From the NCBI GenBank assembly GCA_008360955.1, contig LUCM01006041.1:1-64000 (forward strand): a stretch of 64,000 bases of DNA, in the 5' to 3' direction. Every line of letters starts with the position of its first letter. Position 1 is the stretch's first letter. The stretch comes from Fasciolopsis buskii (lineage: Eukaryota > Platyhelminthes > Trematoda > Plagiorchiida > Fasciolidae). Under the pieces are notes generated by a model. The model had not been told where the DNA came from. It did not search any database and saw only the letters and a list, made by a program, of their open reading frames with translations. This document shows positions 1-12,800 of the stretch, piece by piece. Made by a program: the position numbers and the translations under genes.

Positions 1-306
1 ATGAAACTTAGTGGAATAGGCTGGCTGAGTCACGTGTTGCGTATGTCGAACACTCGTCTACCATACCGTGACTTATTTTAGGGTTCCTCCCAAGGAATGA
101 AAAAGCCATATGGAGGTCAGTAGATGACGTGGTAACGGGGAATCAGAAGACGCACAATGAACTTAGGTAAAGTAAGTGTCTCAAGTCTCCGTGGTTGAGG
201 TCCAAAAGACTTGTCAACTAGCTGGCTGGAGACACTGAAGGATATGGTAGTGAACCGTAAACAGTGGCGATCGTGATGTCATTTTCTATCGAATCAGAAT
301 TATTGA
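1..306 (+). pseudogene. Degraded C-terminal end of a non-LTR retrotransposon reverse transcriptase ORF
   Basis: Frame 1 from base 1 reads as the extreme C-terminus of the endonuclease/reverse transcriptase polyprotein of fluke non-LTR retrotransposons. Seen in order are GWLSHVLRM (family form close to RWLGHVLRM), RLPYRDLF, GGQ-stop-MTW-stop-R, a degenerate middle, then SWLETLKDM and NRKQWRS. No frameshift is needed over about 100 codons. Five in-frame stops interrupt it (79-81, 121-123, 133-135, 196-198, 274-276) before the natural end at 304-306, so it is a dead copy. The catalytic reverse transcriptase and endonuclease domains lie left of the window, if present at all. The family match is from memory of the motif series, not a search. 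An RTE-like clade fits the trinucleotide tail downstream, but CR1/Jockey-like is not excluded. Confidence 0.82.
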
Positions 307-536
307 AAGTGTGTTTGTACAGTTAAACTGTGTTCCGTGTGTTGGCTATTTTGGCACTCTTATCTTTTCCTGCCTGTGTAGGTCCACTCCCTGTTCCCCT
401 TGGATGTTTACCCTTTTTATGGAAACTTGTAACTTCGGGGAAAAGGTGATGGTCGGTAGGGCTTGCCTCGCTGTTTAACGCCGAAGGATGATGACGACGA
501 TGCTGATGGTTACTATTACTATTACTATATTAAATA
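307..536 (+). mobile_element. 3' UTR and short tandem tail of the same non-LTR element
   Basis: The 3' UTR follows the dead reverse transcriptase frame directly. It contains a pyrimidine-rich stretch near 360-420 and a stem-like GC-rich segment near 445-485. It ends in a degenerate trinucleotide run: GATGATGACGACGATG-type units at about 487-508, then TTACTA units at 509-528. RTE-type elements typically end in short 3-mer repeats rather than poly(A), so this is the probable 3' end of the insertion. The exact junction with host DNA, around 530-545, cannot be fixed from one copy. Confidence 0.6.
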
Positions 537-1639
537 AATATTAACAGTATTAATCACAACCCAGGAGAACGCATATTTTGTTAACTCGCTTATACTGAAA
601 ACCTCGAGATTTTCAGCTACGAACCGAAATAGTCAACGTAATCGATCATCGATTGGCTTTAACAAATAACGTTGCTGCGTAATGTGAAAATGGATAATTT
701 TATTGTTCATTCTCATTCTGAATGCTTTCTTTAGTAGACTTGTTGTGGAAATGCGCACTTCGATTTTATTTGAAGGCCCGACTGATTGATGCTATTGCTG
801 GTCGGCACATGAAGCGGTTCTTTAATCGTGCAGTGTTTGTATCGAAAAATTTTCAGCACTTTTTCCTGCTGTTTTAGCTTTCTATTTAAGTAGGGGATCG
901 GTTGTTTCATTTTTACCTGGTATTTCATGATAAGTTTGGTATCAAACAACGCATTCGACCTGAGAAGACGCATAGTCAAACGGGTTGTATCACTGAGCAG
1001 TTCGTAGACTATTTCGTATCACTGTCAGTCTTGATAAGGGTAATCCTGTGAAAACGAGGTGGTACGCAAATTCAGGCAAGTCGATTATTTGGAGATGTGT
1101 TTTTAAGTAGAACTTGTGATTTATTAACTGGACCCGTAAAGAAATGCCACAAGCTACTGCACACTTGTTCTTTTGAGGGCTGACGATGATGACTCACTGT
1201 CCTATGGATACCAACTCGCAAGTCACTAAAAGAAAACAACGAAAGGACGTGCTACTTAAATCGGAGTGATACAAGATAACAAAATTAATCCAAATGCCGC
1301 CTCAATCTCAAGATACTCAATCGATTAGTGACAGTCGTTTATGCACTGAAGTTGCATCTGGTTTGTTATCAGCCATTAGCAGTGTTTGTTCACTAATTCC
1401 TAGGTGGACCTAGAACCAGCGGTTATTCGTCCACACAGGTATCGTGCCCCGGGACATATAACAAGTGGAAAATAGATGTCCTCAGTGTGTTCCAGCAGAC
1501 GGATAAGTAGAGGGTTAGGAACTTGATCTACCATACTGCAGACAGACCAACTTAGAGATGTGAAATTATTCATCGAGCGATATCAACGCTCAGCTCACCA
1601 TTAAGAAATCATGGAAACACCCTTGTTAGTGTATATCCA
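537..1639. other. Stretch with no recognised gene or repeat
   Basis: Flanking DNA to the right of the retrotransposon tail. The only open frame of note is an 82-codon minus-strand frame (979-731) with no recognisable motif and no convincing splice signals, taken as chance. Confidence 0.5.
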
Positions 1640-1713
1640 CGGAGCCCTAACTGGGACGCGAACGCGGAACAAACGGTTTTAAGTCGAACGCCTTGGGCAT
1701 AAGGCTACCTGGC
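1640..1713 (-). repeat. tRNA-derived (SINE-like) fragment, leucine-tRNA-like
   Basis: On the minus strand, a box-A-like sequence (GTAGCCTTATGCCCAAGGCG, plus-strand positions about 1688-1707) is followed about 25 bases later by a box-B-like GCGTTCGCGTCCC (1653-1665). The part between resembles a tRNA anticodon arm (CGACTTAA), and the AAGGCG of the D-arm is typical of leucine or serine tRNAs. The arms do not pair well enough for a functional tRNA and the T-loop is mutated. It is therefore best read as the head of an old tRNA-derived SINE or a tRNA pseudogene. Confidence 0.45.
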
Positions 1714-4700
1714 AGGTTCGCAACAACTTGCTGACCTTCAATATATGATGTTTTATCTATCCGTCACTGATTTGCATGGTCGCGTGACGTTAATGCACAG
1801 CAGTCGGACCCTACTGCCAGAAGACGTCAATGTGGGAAGCCTAAGAACGACGACGGCCTTGGAGAAATACCCTACAGAGCTTGGCCATTTGAAACGTGTA
1901 AGCAGCTGGCCTTTTCCTATTGCACTTTTATCATGACAGTGTTTTGTTACATGGTTTAGGAGGCGATGCGTACAGTTCCATTCATCCGAAGATACTCAAA
2001 TAGTCTCTTCGGGAACTATTGTTTGGGCTAAGCCCGGAGCGTATCACAATGTGTGGTCTTATCAACCTTCCGTCTGAGACAATATTTCCTCCTCTGAAAG
2101 CCGTACGAAAGATTTCACACTCGGGTCGAAAAATGAGGAAAGATGGTTTGAACTTGAAAGGAAGGGCATTTGATGACAGGGTTCAAATATTGTTGTTGTT
2201 GTGCAGACTTGGGTGTTAGTAGCGGAGATAGAAATAAGAGAATAGTGCGAAACCTTAGAGCATACGAATGGGTGCAGTAAATGTTATCGGTACAGATGAA
2301 AGCTGGTTCGTGTGTTAGTGTACCGAGTTAGAAACGAGGGGTGTGACGTTTGGGTCAAACAAGTCGTAGAGCCGTTATATCACATAAACGCTACTATGGG
2401 CTTAAAGAAAGGCACTGCATGTTTTACGAAACAACTTACATTTCCTAATCATTTTGGTCATCCGGTTTCATTAAAGTGACCATTGCTCACCGTTCCCCTG
2501 AAAGCAAACACTGCGCAAATCTACCAGAATTTTACCTTGAGAAAGATGCTTGCATTGGCCGATCCCTTTTTGTTATTGTGTTCAGAGAGATGATGGTACT
2601 TAGGATGGAGATATTCGGAACTTTTACTGTCCTGTCGATAAGGTCAATGAAGATCCGGTGTGTCCTGAAAAAGTGATGGTAAGTTGCAGGCTGCTTCCCA
2701 GGCTCGGTAACGAGGAAATGGATGGATGGTCAAAATGACCAATAAACAAGGAATCGATTTGTTTTTCATCTGTCTCGCCGTTACTTTCACACACCGACTG
2801 TAACAAAAGCAGTTCAGGAGAAATTCTTTCGGGACGCTTGTACATAATAATTATATGCCAGGATGAGGAATACCATGATCAGTGGGGATGCACTTTCTTT
2901 TGATGAGAAAACAGTTCCCATCAGTTTTTCACTGAATACAATTTCGGATGGTAGTTAGGGCCGAGTGTGCGTACGTGTTTGCGGGCAGACAAAGAAACCG
3001 CATGGGGGCAGGGTGGAATAGAGAAAAATTGCAAAATCAGACATTCTAGGTCAAGGTCAGTTAATGTTGTTCAATGAATGCCAGTTTGTGATTCATGCGA
3101 CCTATAATGACAAATTAGGTAACTTTCACACTTGCACTCGAAAGAATCTCGGCGGTAGCAAAGCATGGAACTTGCATCTAACTGTTTCCCGATCAGATCC
3201 GGCTACTGCTCGTCAGTATCTCATCTTTCTACTTGTAGTGCTTCGCATTGCAGTACAGGAACTAAAGAATGCAAAAGATACAACTATTGTGCGAGCAGGA
3301 AATTCCTAGGAAAAATGCTTCTTTTCCAATAATTGTTGTTCAGCTTGGTTCATTCAGCCTAATCGTCTAATGATGAGCGGCAGAGGATCGCTTGTGAGGC
3401 GAATTTGTTAACTCTGAATCATCCAAAACAAACATTCTGGGAGCCAGCTCACATCGGCAACTGTATCTGCGTTCACATTTCATCACTCGGCTCGTTTTTG
3501 ATCACTGCAATTTTGACAGTCTTCTTAGGAATAAAGAGTAATTCGCCGAATTCAGCCTATATCTGGTTGCCACTTTCCACTGCTAACTCATTGGGCATTC
3601 TTCTTCAACATTTCTTTTCGGATTTTTCCCCCGCTTTTTAGCGATTCTATCGCGTTAAGCCAGCTAAAAGCCTCAGAAAGAAATGCCAAGGGAATTGCCA
3701 GAGTGTTCACACGAGAGAAGAAAACAACCTAACTTCCGGTTACTTTGCCTCTACGCATTGTTGATCGTTTTGTTTTGTTCACTGTCTGCACGTGAATTGA
3801 TTGGGGCAAGCAAACATCCCGTGAATACAGCGTGGATGGCAACGAACAACCCACCCTGTCGCCCTAAAAACCACCCAACACGAGGATTCGTTGACCACGA
3901 AAACTGGAAATGTGTTCTTTCCGTGGGATTTTGAGAAACCCAATAGTTTTCTGTCTTGTAGGAAGGTGCTTTCTGTTAACATTCAGTCGAAAATAATCTG
4001 TACTGAGGAAGCTTTCGTTCCATCTGTACCGCGAGGCATTTTGCGAGTACTATAGTGTCTGGCCAAAAAAATATCTGGTCGATATGGATGAACAAATAGG
4101 CCGAGACGTCTTGATTTCATCCGTGCTTTGAGCATGCACACGAAAAATCTGAATGCTGTCGTGATTGAAGGTATGTGCCCACACGGTGTGTTAAACTGTA
4201 TGAATTGATATAGTAGAATTCTTTTTTATTCCAACAATGTTTTCGGGTTCTGACAAAATGAGTCATTCGCATTCCAGCACCAACTGCTAAATCAGCGAAG
4301 CCGAACGGCCTAGAATTGGTTACGGAGAAAGAGTACGAAAAAGCTGAGGAACTAAAAAACATTCGATTACGAAAACGGAACTTAGATGTGACTCATTTAT
4401 CTGTTCGTCTCTTTCTTGATTTAAGGGCTGTGTAGGTTTTTCGTAGCACGGCATTTACAGTGGAGTCGTTCCGTTTGAGTTGTAAAGTCACGACCTATAA
4501 ACTCCGCAACAGGGGTCTCGCATCCATCCACCAACCCGAATTTTTCGCACCATTCCCAGTTATGTGTGAATTATAACATGCACTTTCGAATATTATTTCA
4601 GTAGTTGCGTGAAACGCCCGAATGTAACATTTCACTTATTTGGCTGCTACCAAGATCATGTTGATAAAAATCAGAAATAGAACGACAAGCAAAGTTTGGT

Positions 4701-5418
4701 AAACTTCTGAGTTTCATAAAAATGACATAAGTTAACTAGAAATGGGTTGGCTGTCTCGTCACTGAAGTTCGAATTATTTTTAGGTACAATCTATCGGATC
4801 ATCCAATTGTTGGGTGAGTGAGGTTTTCGTCAACAATGCTTTTCATTTGCCCTCGGATGCACGCTTGTTATCCTTCATTTTCAGTCGCACAAAATAACAA
4901 CGTGGCTGATTAAAACTAATCACATAACAACCGGCTTTCCACGGTTTTCAGTTTGTCTACAAAGACCAAACAGATAATGGCCGTGGCCATTCAAAAATGA
5001 CTCCGGTTCTCAGCAAAGACTAACGAAGGAGTATGTTCAGTTGAAAAAATACCTCCGTGAGAATTACCAGGAGACGAAATCGTTGGCCCACTGCATATTA
5101 TTAGCATAGTATTTCCATCCACTCACCAGCCTGTTTATATCTAATCCCCTGAAACAGTCAAAGGAAACCATTTATCGAGACCCACTGAGTAATGACTTTT
5201 CAGGCAAGTAGAATGAAAGCGAACGGCGGAGTGGTTATTGCACATTAGAGGAAACCAACCTGTTATAGTTATTCTCCAATTCTAGTACGCACCCATCGTT
5301 GAGAGATCTCTAATTCTGTTTAGTTAAACTGGACGATTAATCGGTGGTTGTTTGTCTAGTAGAATAGCGCCAAATTGCACACATAACTAACAGCTAAAAT
5401 TTGTTATTGTTTCGCAAG
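1714..5418. other. Gene-poor stretch with only short unassigned frames
   Basis: Several 60-85-codon frames occur here. The most protein-like is 3683-3934 (+). It has a hydrophobic run LLCLYALLIVLFCSLSA after a long charged N-terminus, then two cysteines, and could be a secreted or membrane-anchored peptide. No splice or promoter signals support it. Nothing else is recognised. Confidence 0.45.
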
Positions 5419-5652
5419 TGCTATCACAAACCGAATGAGATAATAACTTGGGCTACTCTGAACCGAGGACTATTTGGAACGCCGAGCATTCACGGGTGGT
5501 ACACGATCGACAAACTGGTGGTTTGGAAACATCCAGAGGTTTTTACGCAGAAAGTGCGTCCAAGTTCGGTGGCGAAACGGCTATCCACTAGCACGAGTTG
5601 TTCACATAGGATTCAACGGTTAACGATATTAGGTTTGTCACTATATTTATGA
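5419..5652 (+). CDS. Possible coding exon, unrecognised product (low confidence)
   Basis: A pyrimidine-rich acceptor (TTGTTATTGTTTCGCAAG, ending at 5418) is followed by an open frame of 77 codons to a stop at 5650-5652. The peptide begins CYHKPNEIITW, contains GLFGTPSIHGWYTIDKLVVW and a basic Ser/Thr-rich part (KRLSTSTS). There is no ATG near the start, so if real it is an internal or terminal exon. I do not recognise the product. Possible internal donors (for example GTGCGT at about 5552) are mediocre. An open run of this length is expected many times by chance in this window. Confidence 0.15.
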   Translation, partial: CYHKPNEIITWATLNRGLFGTPSIHGWYTIDKLVVWKHPEVFTQKVRPSSVAKRLSTSTSCSHRIQRLTILGLSLYL

Positions 5653-7112
5653 TTGTCATCAATTTATTGTCAGTAGCAGCTAACCAAGGGAATTTCACAT
5701 TTACACAACTGCTGGTATGCCATATAAAAGGGGTCATTTTAGTTCATACCTAAATAAAATTGCTCACTGTATTAGAACGGTTGTTTGTATAGGAAACGTT
5801 TATCCCCTGGCTTATATGGTCGGTATCTAATGTGCCCACATTTTTGGTAATTCTAGTTTTTATTAGTTTCAAACAGGCCATGCGTAGCCCAGATGTGCCG
5901 TCAATACCAGACCGATGATTCCTACCCCTTCTTATACGAATGGGAGTTTGTTTTGGCGATGCCTAACGCATAGCATTTCAGGAACGCACTCGCAACCATA
6001 AACATTTTGGAGTGATGCACAACATGTTTCAGTTATCACAACGCCCTTGTAACTGAATAGTGTTTCTTCTTTCAAGCCGCATCTGGTTTTCTCCTTCGAT
6101 TCGTTCATTTCGTTGTCGTATCATTGTATCCAATTCCTGGCCGCAAATACGCAAACGCGTCAGTATACAAGTATAAGTGAGACAACAAAAGACAATGTTC
6201 ATTTAAACTGCTTCAAAATAACTGTCCGAGTGTACAAAGGTATGAGCAATGTGACTCTGGGTCTACATCCAACCTCGAAACAAAACACCTGTCATCCGAT
6301 ATTTTTTCACTTACAATGCTTATAATATTTTCGATTATTCGGTCATACCTGACACAGACCACATTTGCAATTTAGTAAATCTGGTCTCTGTAATTGAGTG
6401 TGGCAGTACTAATTGGAATATTATTGTAAACGAGTTACTTGTTATTCTTTATCTTTGGTTAATTAAACGTAATTTGCCTATTTAGTGAAATCACCAGCAG
6501 CAACATCGAGTGCGGTCGCAAAATTAAGCCTGTCCAAAGGACTAGATGTCCATGGTACAAATATAGTTCGGGTGTGAACCGCAGCCCATTGATGACCCCA
6601 TCTAAGCAACTGCCTTGGAAGCAATGAACAATCTTTTACTACCGCTTTCAATGCCACCCTCCCTAGCTCTTTCTAGTCAGCTACTTAAAAAAAATATATA
6701 CTTAATAAAACAACCCTATTCATTAAGAAGTAGCTAATATGTAGGAAACCTACTGAGTATTCACTGTAGCACAAATTCACAAGAGTTTCTTACTTTGTCT
6801 AATCGTTATCGATGAAGAGCTTCAGAAACATTTATTTATCCGTTCGATAGAAAGGTTACGGAAGAACGACTTGAAGTTTCGGCCATTTTTCAGAGCGGTA
6901 TCTGGAACTCAGTAAGTGAATCCTAAATTTGGTTTCACAGATATGACAAACATAGAAATGATTGAAATGTGGAAAGCCTTCGACATATAGGGGGCTCAAA
7001 CCCGAGCACCGTTGCGACCCAAGCAATTCTGTGGCTTTTACTCAGCCGGCCGGTCGAAGTCTCGGAAATTTCATATTAGTACCAAATCTACAGTATTAAC
7101 AAGCTGCCACGA
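5653..7112. other. Unassigned stretch with one strong paired splice-like signal
   Basis: Nothing recognisable as a gene. At 6894-6940 an acceptor-like TTTTTCAG, an 18-base segment, a consensus GTAAGT donor and another CAG acceptor 29 bases later occur in close succession (see findings). A 52-codon frame (about 6756-6914, +) runs into the same donor, but its product is not recognised. Confidence 0.4.
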
Positions 7113-7153
7113 TACTACTACTACTACTACTACTACCACTAATAATAATAATG
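7113..7153. repeat. (TAC)n followed by (AAT)n microsatellite
   Basis: About eight TAC units (7113-7137) run into a short AAT run (7140-7152). Read on the minus strand this is ATT then GTA units, the kind of trinucleotide tail that ends RTE-like elements. The adjacent minus-strand sequence does not show a recognisable retroelement frame, so it is called only as a simple repeat. Confidence 0.85.
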
Positions 7154-9781
7154 AAACAAGTCATGGATACTGACAAGACATGCTTTAAACATGTTCCTGA
7201 AATGCCGTGACATGGATAAAAAGATCTGCGTGCCAGTAACAGGTGAATAGGACAATTATTATCGATTTGAAGGGGTGGGAGGCGTAGAGAGGGAGCAACA
7301 AAATGGCAATGAGTTGGGCAGAAAATTTTAATCGCAGTCAGTAGATCAACGAGGTTATCGGTCGAGGGCAAGGTGGCAGTAAAAAGCCGTGTGGCAAGCA
7401 ACAAGTTGAGAAGTTGCTAAGGCTCAAACAGTCGGCAACTGAGAGAGAGAGAAAATGGAGGTCATGTTCTGTTAGTAAAAAGATTCGATCAACCAGTTAT
7501 TAAGAATAAACTGTACTGAATAATATGACGAAACGAAGTGTCATGTGGAGCAAAAAATTTCCGGTGTTAATTGATTGAAAGCAGAAGAAAAAGTGGAGCC
7601 AGTCGAAGGCAGGCTTTAGATGCCACAATAAAGACAATTGCTTATTCATAATAGTAGTCTGGCAACGGAACAACTCCGGTAGCAAAATTCACAAACAGTT
7701 GAGCTTGTATGCCCCAGCTTAATAGGGAAAAAGGATGTTGGCAGGATAGTGACGGTTGACAATGTTTTAAAGCTACCAATAAGTTCCATTAATTCGAGTT
7801 TTGTTTGCTGTAGAACAGGCTGAATAGGAATGCGGAAAAAGACAAGATGGATAGATCGGGCTACTGACGGGTATCCTAAAGACTTTCACATGATGCGTTA
7901 TCTTTTCCATACATTTGGCTTTTGTAAATGTTGTCACATCTCTTCCAAAATATCTAGTGAATCTGCTTTGATCACTATAGGGAGTGGCTAGAATCTACCC
8001 CAACATTTTGACAGCCGAGAGTGGAAAAATGAGGAAACATATTCATGATTATGCGGGGTTGTAAATCAATTGGTGCACTTTGTCTTAAGGATACCTGTAA
8101 CATTTTAAGAGTCCTCCCCGATGCGCAGCGTTCAAAGGCAAAGATCGAATCTTCAGTTTTATTGATTCAGAAGGATATATTTGCGATTGATCAATCTAGT
8201 GCCCTGTAAAAAGCCATTTGGTGCAGACAATGAAAATAATATATTTTTTTGCGGGGGGGGGCGATTAATCTTTGAAATTGTTTTCAATCAATCAGTACAA
8301 AGTTCGATGAACATGCACTTCGGATCGCACGGATTGACTAGCACTGTTCCGTCGGAGACATCAGAGGCTAGAGAAGAAAGGAAAAATATGATTTTAGCGG
8401 AGAAAATGAAAAAGTCAGAATCTGCCGCAAGATCAGTCTCGAGCTGAATGAATAGCTTTTTTGATGAAAAAACGAAATGATCGGTTAAGGCATGACAATT
8501 TAAAGCATCTAGGTAAATTCGAGAAAGCTTAATGATGTGAACAATGCGAGAGAATAAAAGGGAAAGACCAGGACTACTGATGTTTTCCTTTGTTAGACTA
8601 GGATACTTAAAAATAAAGCTTAGTAGAACAGGATAGTTGATACGCCTGCAAGAGAAAAGTTTAAGGAATAACAGTGCTTAACCATTACTTGTCTCAATTT
8701 CCTGTAGTGTATTCCAGACATGATCGCCTGTGTACGAACAATGGTTGATCGGTACTCGGAACCCTTATTGGGGGCGAGATCCGCTTAATTTAACGAAAAG
8801 GCAAAACTGGATAGGTTTCAGACAAGAAACAAAAATAAGAACGAAACGAGACTGCACGAACTCATTTTCAGATCGAAGGTCAAGTAGATACTCAAAATTA
8901 TCGAGACGGCCATATAATAAAGATCAATTTGACATAAGGCGATCAAGTGTGGCCATCTTGAAGACGCTACGACATATGAAGAAAATAGCCGAGTTGACAT
9001 GTCGATGATAGTGCCAAGAGAATAGTCCATTTAAACCTTCCTTGGTAGATCGAATAACCGTTGCCAGTAATTTGTCATGGTTAAGACCCATATTCTTGCG
9101 ATAAGTCAAGCTTGAAAAGTAGACGAATGTGTTCGGCAGTTGGAATAGAAGAGAATCACAGGGTAAACTTGTCTCGAATTAAGTACCAGAATCTGGACAC
9201 ACCTCTGAAATTGTACCAGGGTTTTAGTGACAATCTCTGTGTTGTTATTACGCAGTGTATCGTGTAGCAAAATGATTTCCATCCCCTTTCACTAAAATTG
9301 CAGAGAAAATAATGAACATTTAGTTTTCATGGCGTACGTTTATCGTTTTACTCAGGCCTAATTATTACTCGGTTTTACACAATCCATCAGCAGCACACCA
9401 TTATACAAACAAAAGTAACGTCCTGTGTTGATATTTCTCCAGATGGTATCGAATCGAATCAAAGGACTGCGAATCGAAATCGGAAAAGAGATTCCTAACC
9501 GCACAAGCCTCGGTAAAAATAGCGAAATGTGGGATCCTGTTTATTATCATTAGGGAATGAATAAAAATGCCTCATTCACAAAGGATTTATAAATTTCTTA
9601 TTAAGAAACTGGTTAATTTTGTTGATTTCAGGATTTGTTTGAAACTATTTCGGGATTTATAGTTTGGTATCTGCATTACAATTCGTGACGTTCATGTTGG
9701 ACGTTATCATCAGAAATCTCTTACTTACGCCCGCTCTACAATAGTGAAGCAACGCTTGCGTTGTTATAACTGGAGTTTTTG
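7154..9781. other. No gene recognised; contains a G9 homopolymer
   Basis: Short frames only, the longest being 102 codons on the minus strand (7404-7096), whose poly-serine end simply reads through the neighbouring microsatellite. A run of nine G's sits at about 8254-8262. No family could be named for any frame. Confidence 0.5.
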
Positions 9782-9813
9782 TTACTATGATATATACATA
9801 TATATCATAGTAA
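9782..9813. repeat. 32-bp perfect inverted repeat (palindrome)
   Basis: Arms of 15 bases (TTACTATGATATATA and its exact complement) flank a 2-base centre. It is followed at once by a further TA-rich run with its own partial dyad symmetry (TATATATGTATATAT, about 9813-9829). It could form a cruciform or a hairpin RNA, or be the tip of a small TA-rich inverted-repeat transposon. No terminal repeats or target duplications are clear. Confidence 0.85.
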
Positions 9814-9835
9814 TATATATGTATATATTCATACA

Positions 9836-12800
9836 TGAATACGCGCATACATGCAGAATACGCAGGTCGATTGAGGTGTTCCACACTCAAGTAGTACATA
9901 AATCAACTCAGATATCAGTTAGGCTTCACATCAAAATAGCATTCCTTTGTCCCGTTGCTCTTTCAAAATAACTTTGCCAGTGTTTAATCAGACAAACGTT
10001 TCTTACTGAGATTCTCAATGGTTTTTCGAGTATTCTGATCCTTCTTCATGATGATGCAAATTCTGACTTATTTGACTGAGAATAATTAGGTGACATCCGT
10101 TTTGCTCATTCGGTTTGTTAGATGACAAGACGCTATTGACATGCTTTGTTATTGGAATGAAAATTCAATAGTTGGCGTGTTCTACAGTCTCTTCGTGCCA
10201 AACAGATTATGACACCGATCAATAGGAAAATATACGGGTGCTGAGAATGCTCACGCACCTTTAAATATTTGCGGATGGACCGTTTGGTTTTCTGCAGCAG
10301 ATATCATCCAATAAACTGGGTTGTTTGGAATCCAGTAACTCGGGGCTTTCCGTAAAAACCACATCAAAATGCTAACTTGTGAGCCTTAATGAAAGTGAAA
10401 GGCTGGTAGAACAATTTCAACTACAGATAATATAAAATTTTTTCTGGTAGAGAGTTCAGCAGTAGATGATAGGATAACGAATGCCTTAGGATTACTCCAG
10501 GAAGTTCACAGTATTTTCCGTCCTCTCCGGGATGCGCTTACTCTTGACGGTATCGACATAGTTTCCTGTTCGTTCAGCCACAAAATTGCAGATTAGTTTG
10601 TTGTGCGAGAACCAATTCACGAACGGCCGTTGCCCGTAATTCCGGGTCAGTAGATGTTTGGATATGTGGTTGTGTGACTAACAATAAGCTTTTGTTTGCT
10701 TGAGCATAACTTAAAATTAAGTCCAACCGCTGCATGAAGGCCCTTTCACAGGTAGTTGTAAGTTCGTTTTTATACTTTCGATTCACTAGCTGTCTGCCGT
10801 TACTGTCCGCCAGGAGGACAAGGTCACGGGAGCTCCCCTTGCGAAACAATATTCCCCGTGGCTTCTGCTGATGATATTGTGATCACACTGCGAAGACAAA
10901 TAATAGGCATGCAATTTGTTCCATCGATGGATTCTATGGCTCGAATGGATTTGACAGCGTTATGAAATCCGTCGGTACTTCCCTGACATTTAGCCACTGA
11001 TATATTTTCGGAAACGCCAACCATCGTGAGGATAATATTCGTCTAAGATAGTTTACTCTCTGAGGACAGTTTATGTTGAACGCTTTATGAGGCAGGATGA
11101 ATTTGGCGTGCGCTTGCTGCTTCACGAGGTTACATTAGCCCAAAAGGAAATTTTCCCACTTCCGTGTCTTCGCATAATGCGTAATCGAAGATTAATACAT
11201 CCTCAAATCGTGCACAATAGTTTACAAATAAGGTTTCTGCTTTCGAACGGAATCGGAACCCAGTGATGTGATTAACGGAGTTATCATTTGTCAAATATGT
11301 ATTTGTGAGCTGATGTGGTGGACACTAATTCATTGTCAAAGATTATGAATATTGGTGTGTCTTGTAACTGAGGTTGGAAGTTTACATTGTTTGTGAGAAC
11401 TGATCTATGTTTTTGTTATAGAATTCACGAGGTTATTACGTGCTTGGATTATTCGTAGGAAAGTATGCATTTGCTTCTCATTATTGCGTTTTGAAGTAGA
11501 CTTGACAAGAAGCACCAAAGCGATAAGTAGAAATAAGGCCGGCACGTATTTGCATCACCCACAAATAAAACGGCTTCCTGATCTGTCGTTGCCTGGAAAT
11601 CAGCCGAATTTCTTTTGGAGAAGTACTGCCCGGAAGGAGGAACATTCAAAAACGGTCTTTCTAACCAGTCTACAAGTGTTTTAGTTATTAGAAAAAGACA
11701 GATCACTGACTCCAGTGCAATTGTACACGACAGTAGAAAGCCGCTTTTAGGAACGAATTTGACTGCATGCAGTCATGTGATTGATAGCAGGGATGACTTG
11801 ACTATTTAATATTTTTAAGAATCCAAAGCTGTCTCATATATGTCCTGTTGCGGGAACTTATGAATCCAGATACGCATCAGTCTATTTACAACATGTAAGT
11901 AAATTCGAAACTGAAACAATTTCTGAGTGCTAGTATCTTCCTGGCTAATCTCACATATCCCGCTTTTTTCTGACGATTGAGCTTCACGGACATAGACCTG
12001 CCCAATGCATTTCGCATTTTGAATATGACAAGTTTTGTATTGCCTGGAATAACCTCGTCTGCCTTGGTTATCTTTTCTGCCATCGATGATACTACTGAAC
12101 AAAGTAACGGAGTGGGAAATCAGGACAGAAAGATGAGAATGAAGTTTATTTTTTTGACTTAGCCCGATTAAGGAACAACCAAATTGATGATGAAATTCTG
12201 CATTAAGTGAATACTCGGCCCGCGATTTACTCTAGAATACAGCTGAACAAGGATGGATTCGAAGGGTCCATGGGGTTTACCTTTATGAGAATACTGTCTA
12301 TGGACTATCACGGTTTCCTTAGATCGGACTTCGGTTACTCGTGTTATAGTCAACACGAGAACTGAGGAGATGAAGGGTAGGATAAATGGCAAAACAGTTG
12401 GCTAAAAGTTGTTTTTAAAGCCGACTAACAAAGATGGAAATCACGATTAGCAGCGCCTGGTAGAAAAATTTAGTTCAATCCATTGGGTTTAAACTCGTCT
12501 TCTTATGCTAAACATGAAATAGCGAAAATGGAAATGCTCAGACACGAAATCACAATCGTTTTTTTCTTCTGGTTAGCTTTGTGAATTGCCAAGAGCGTTG
12601 TCTCATCGAGCAACGACAACGGATTTGTTGGTTACCAGATGAAGACAAGTGGATAAATTTAGAAACACTATGTATATTGATAAGTAAAGACAGTAAAAAT
12701 ACTCTCAGCCAACACAATGAGGAAAATAGGTAAATTCATGCGAACAAGTTTACATTCTGCATGGATTTAGTGACAACTGGTCTGATCGCGGATGCAAGTC

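Noticed and set aside
10574..11125. Cluster of three overlapping minus frames suggestive of a frameshifted gene
   Set aside because: Alternative phases of the same bases are as open and as protein-like, with a good acceptor and donor of their own, so no frame can be preferred.
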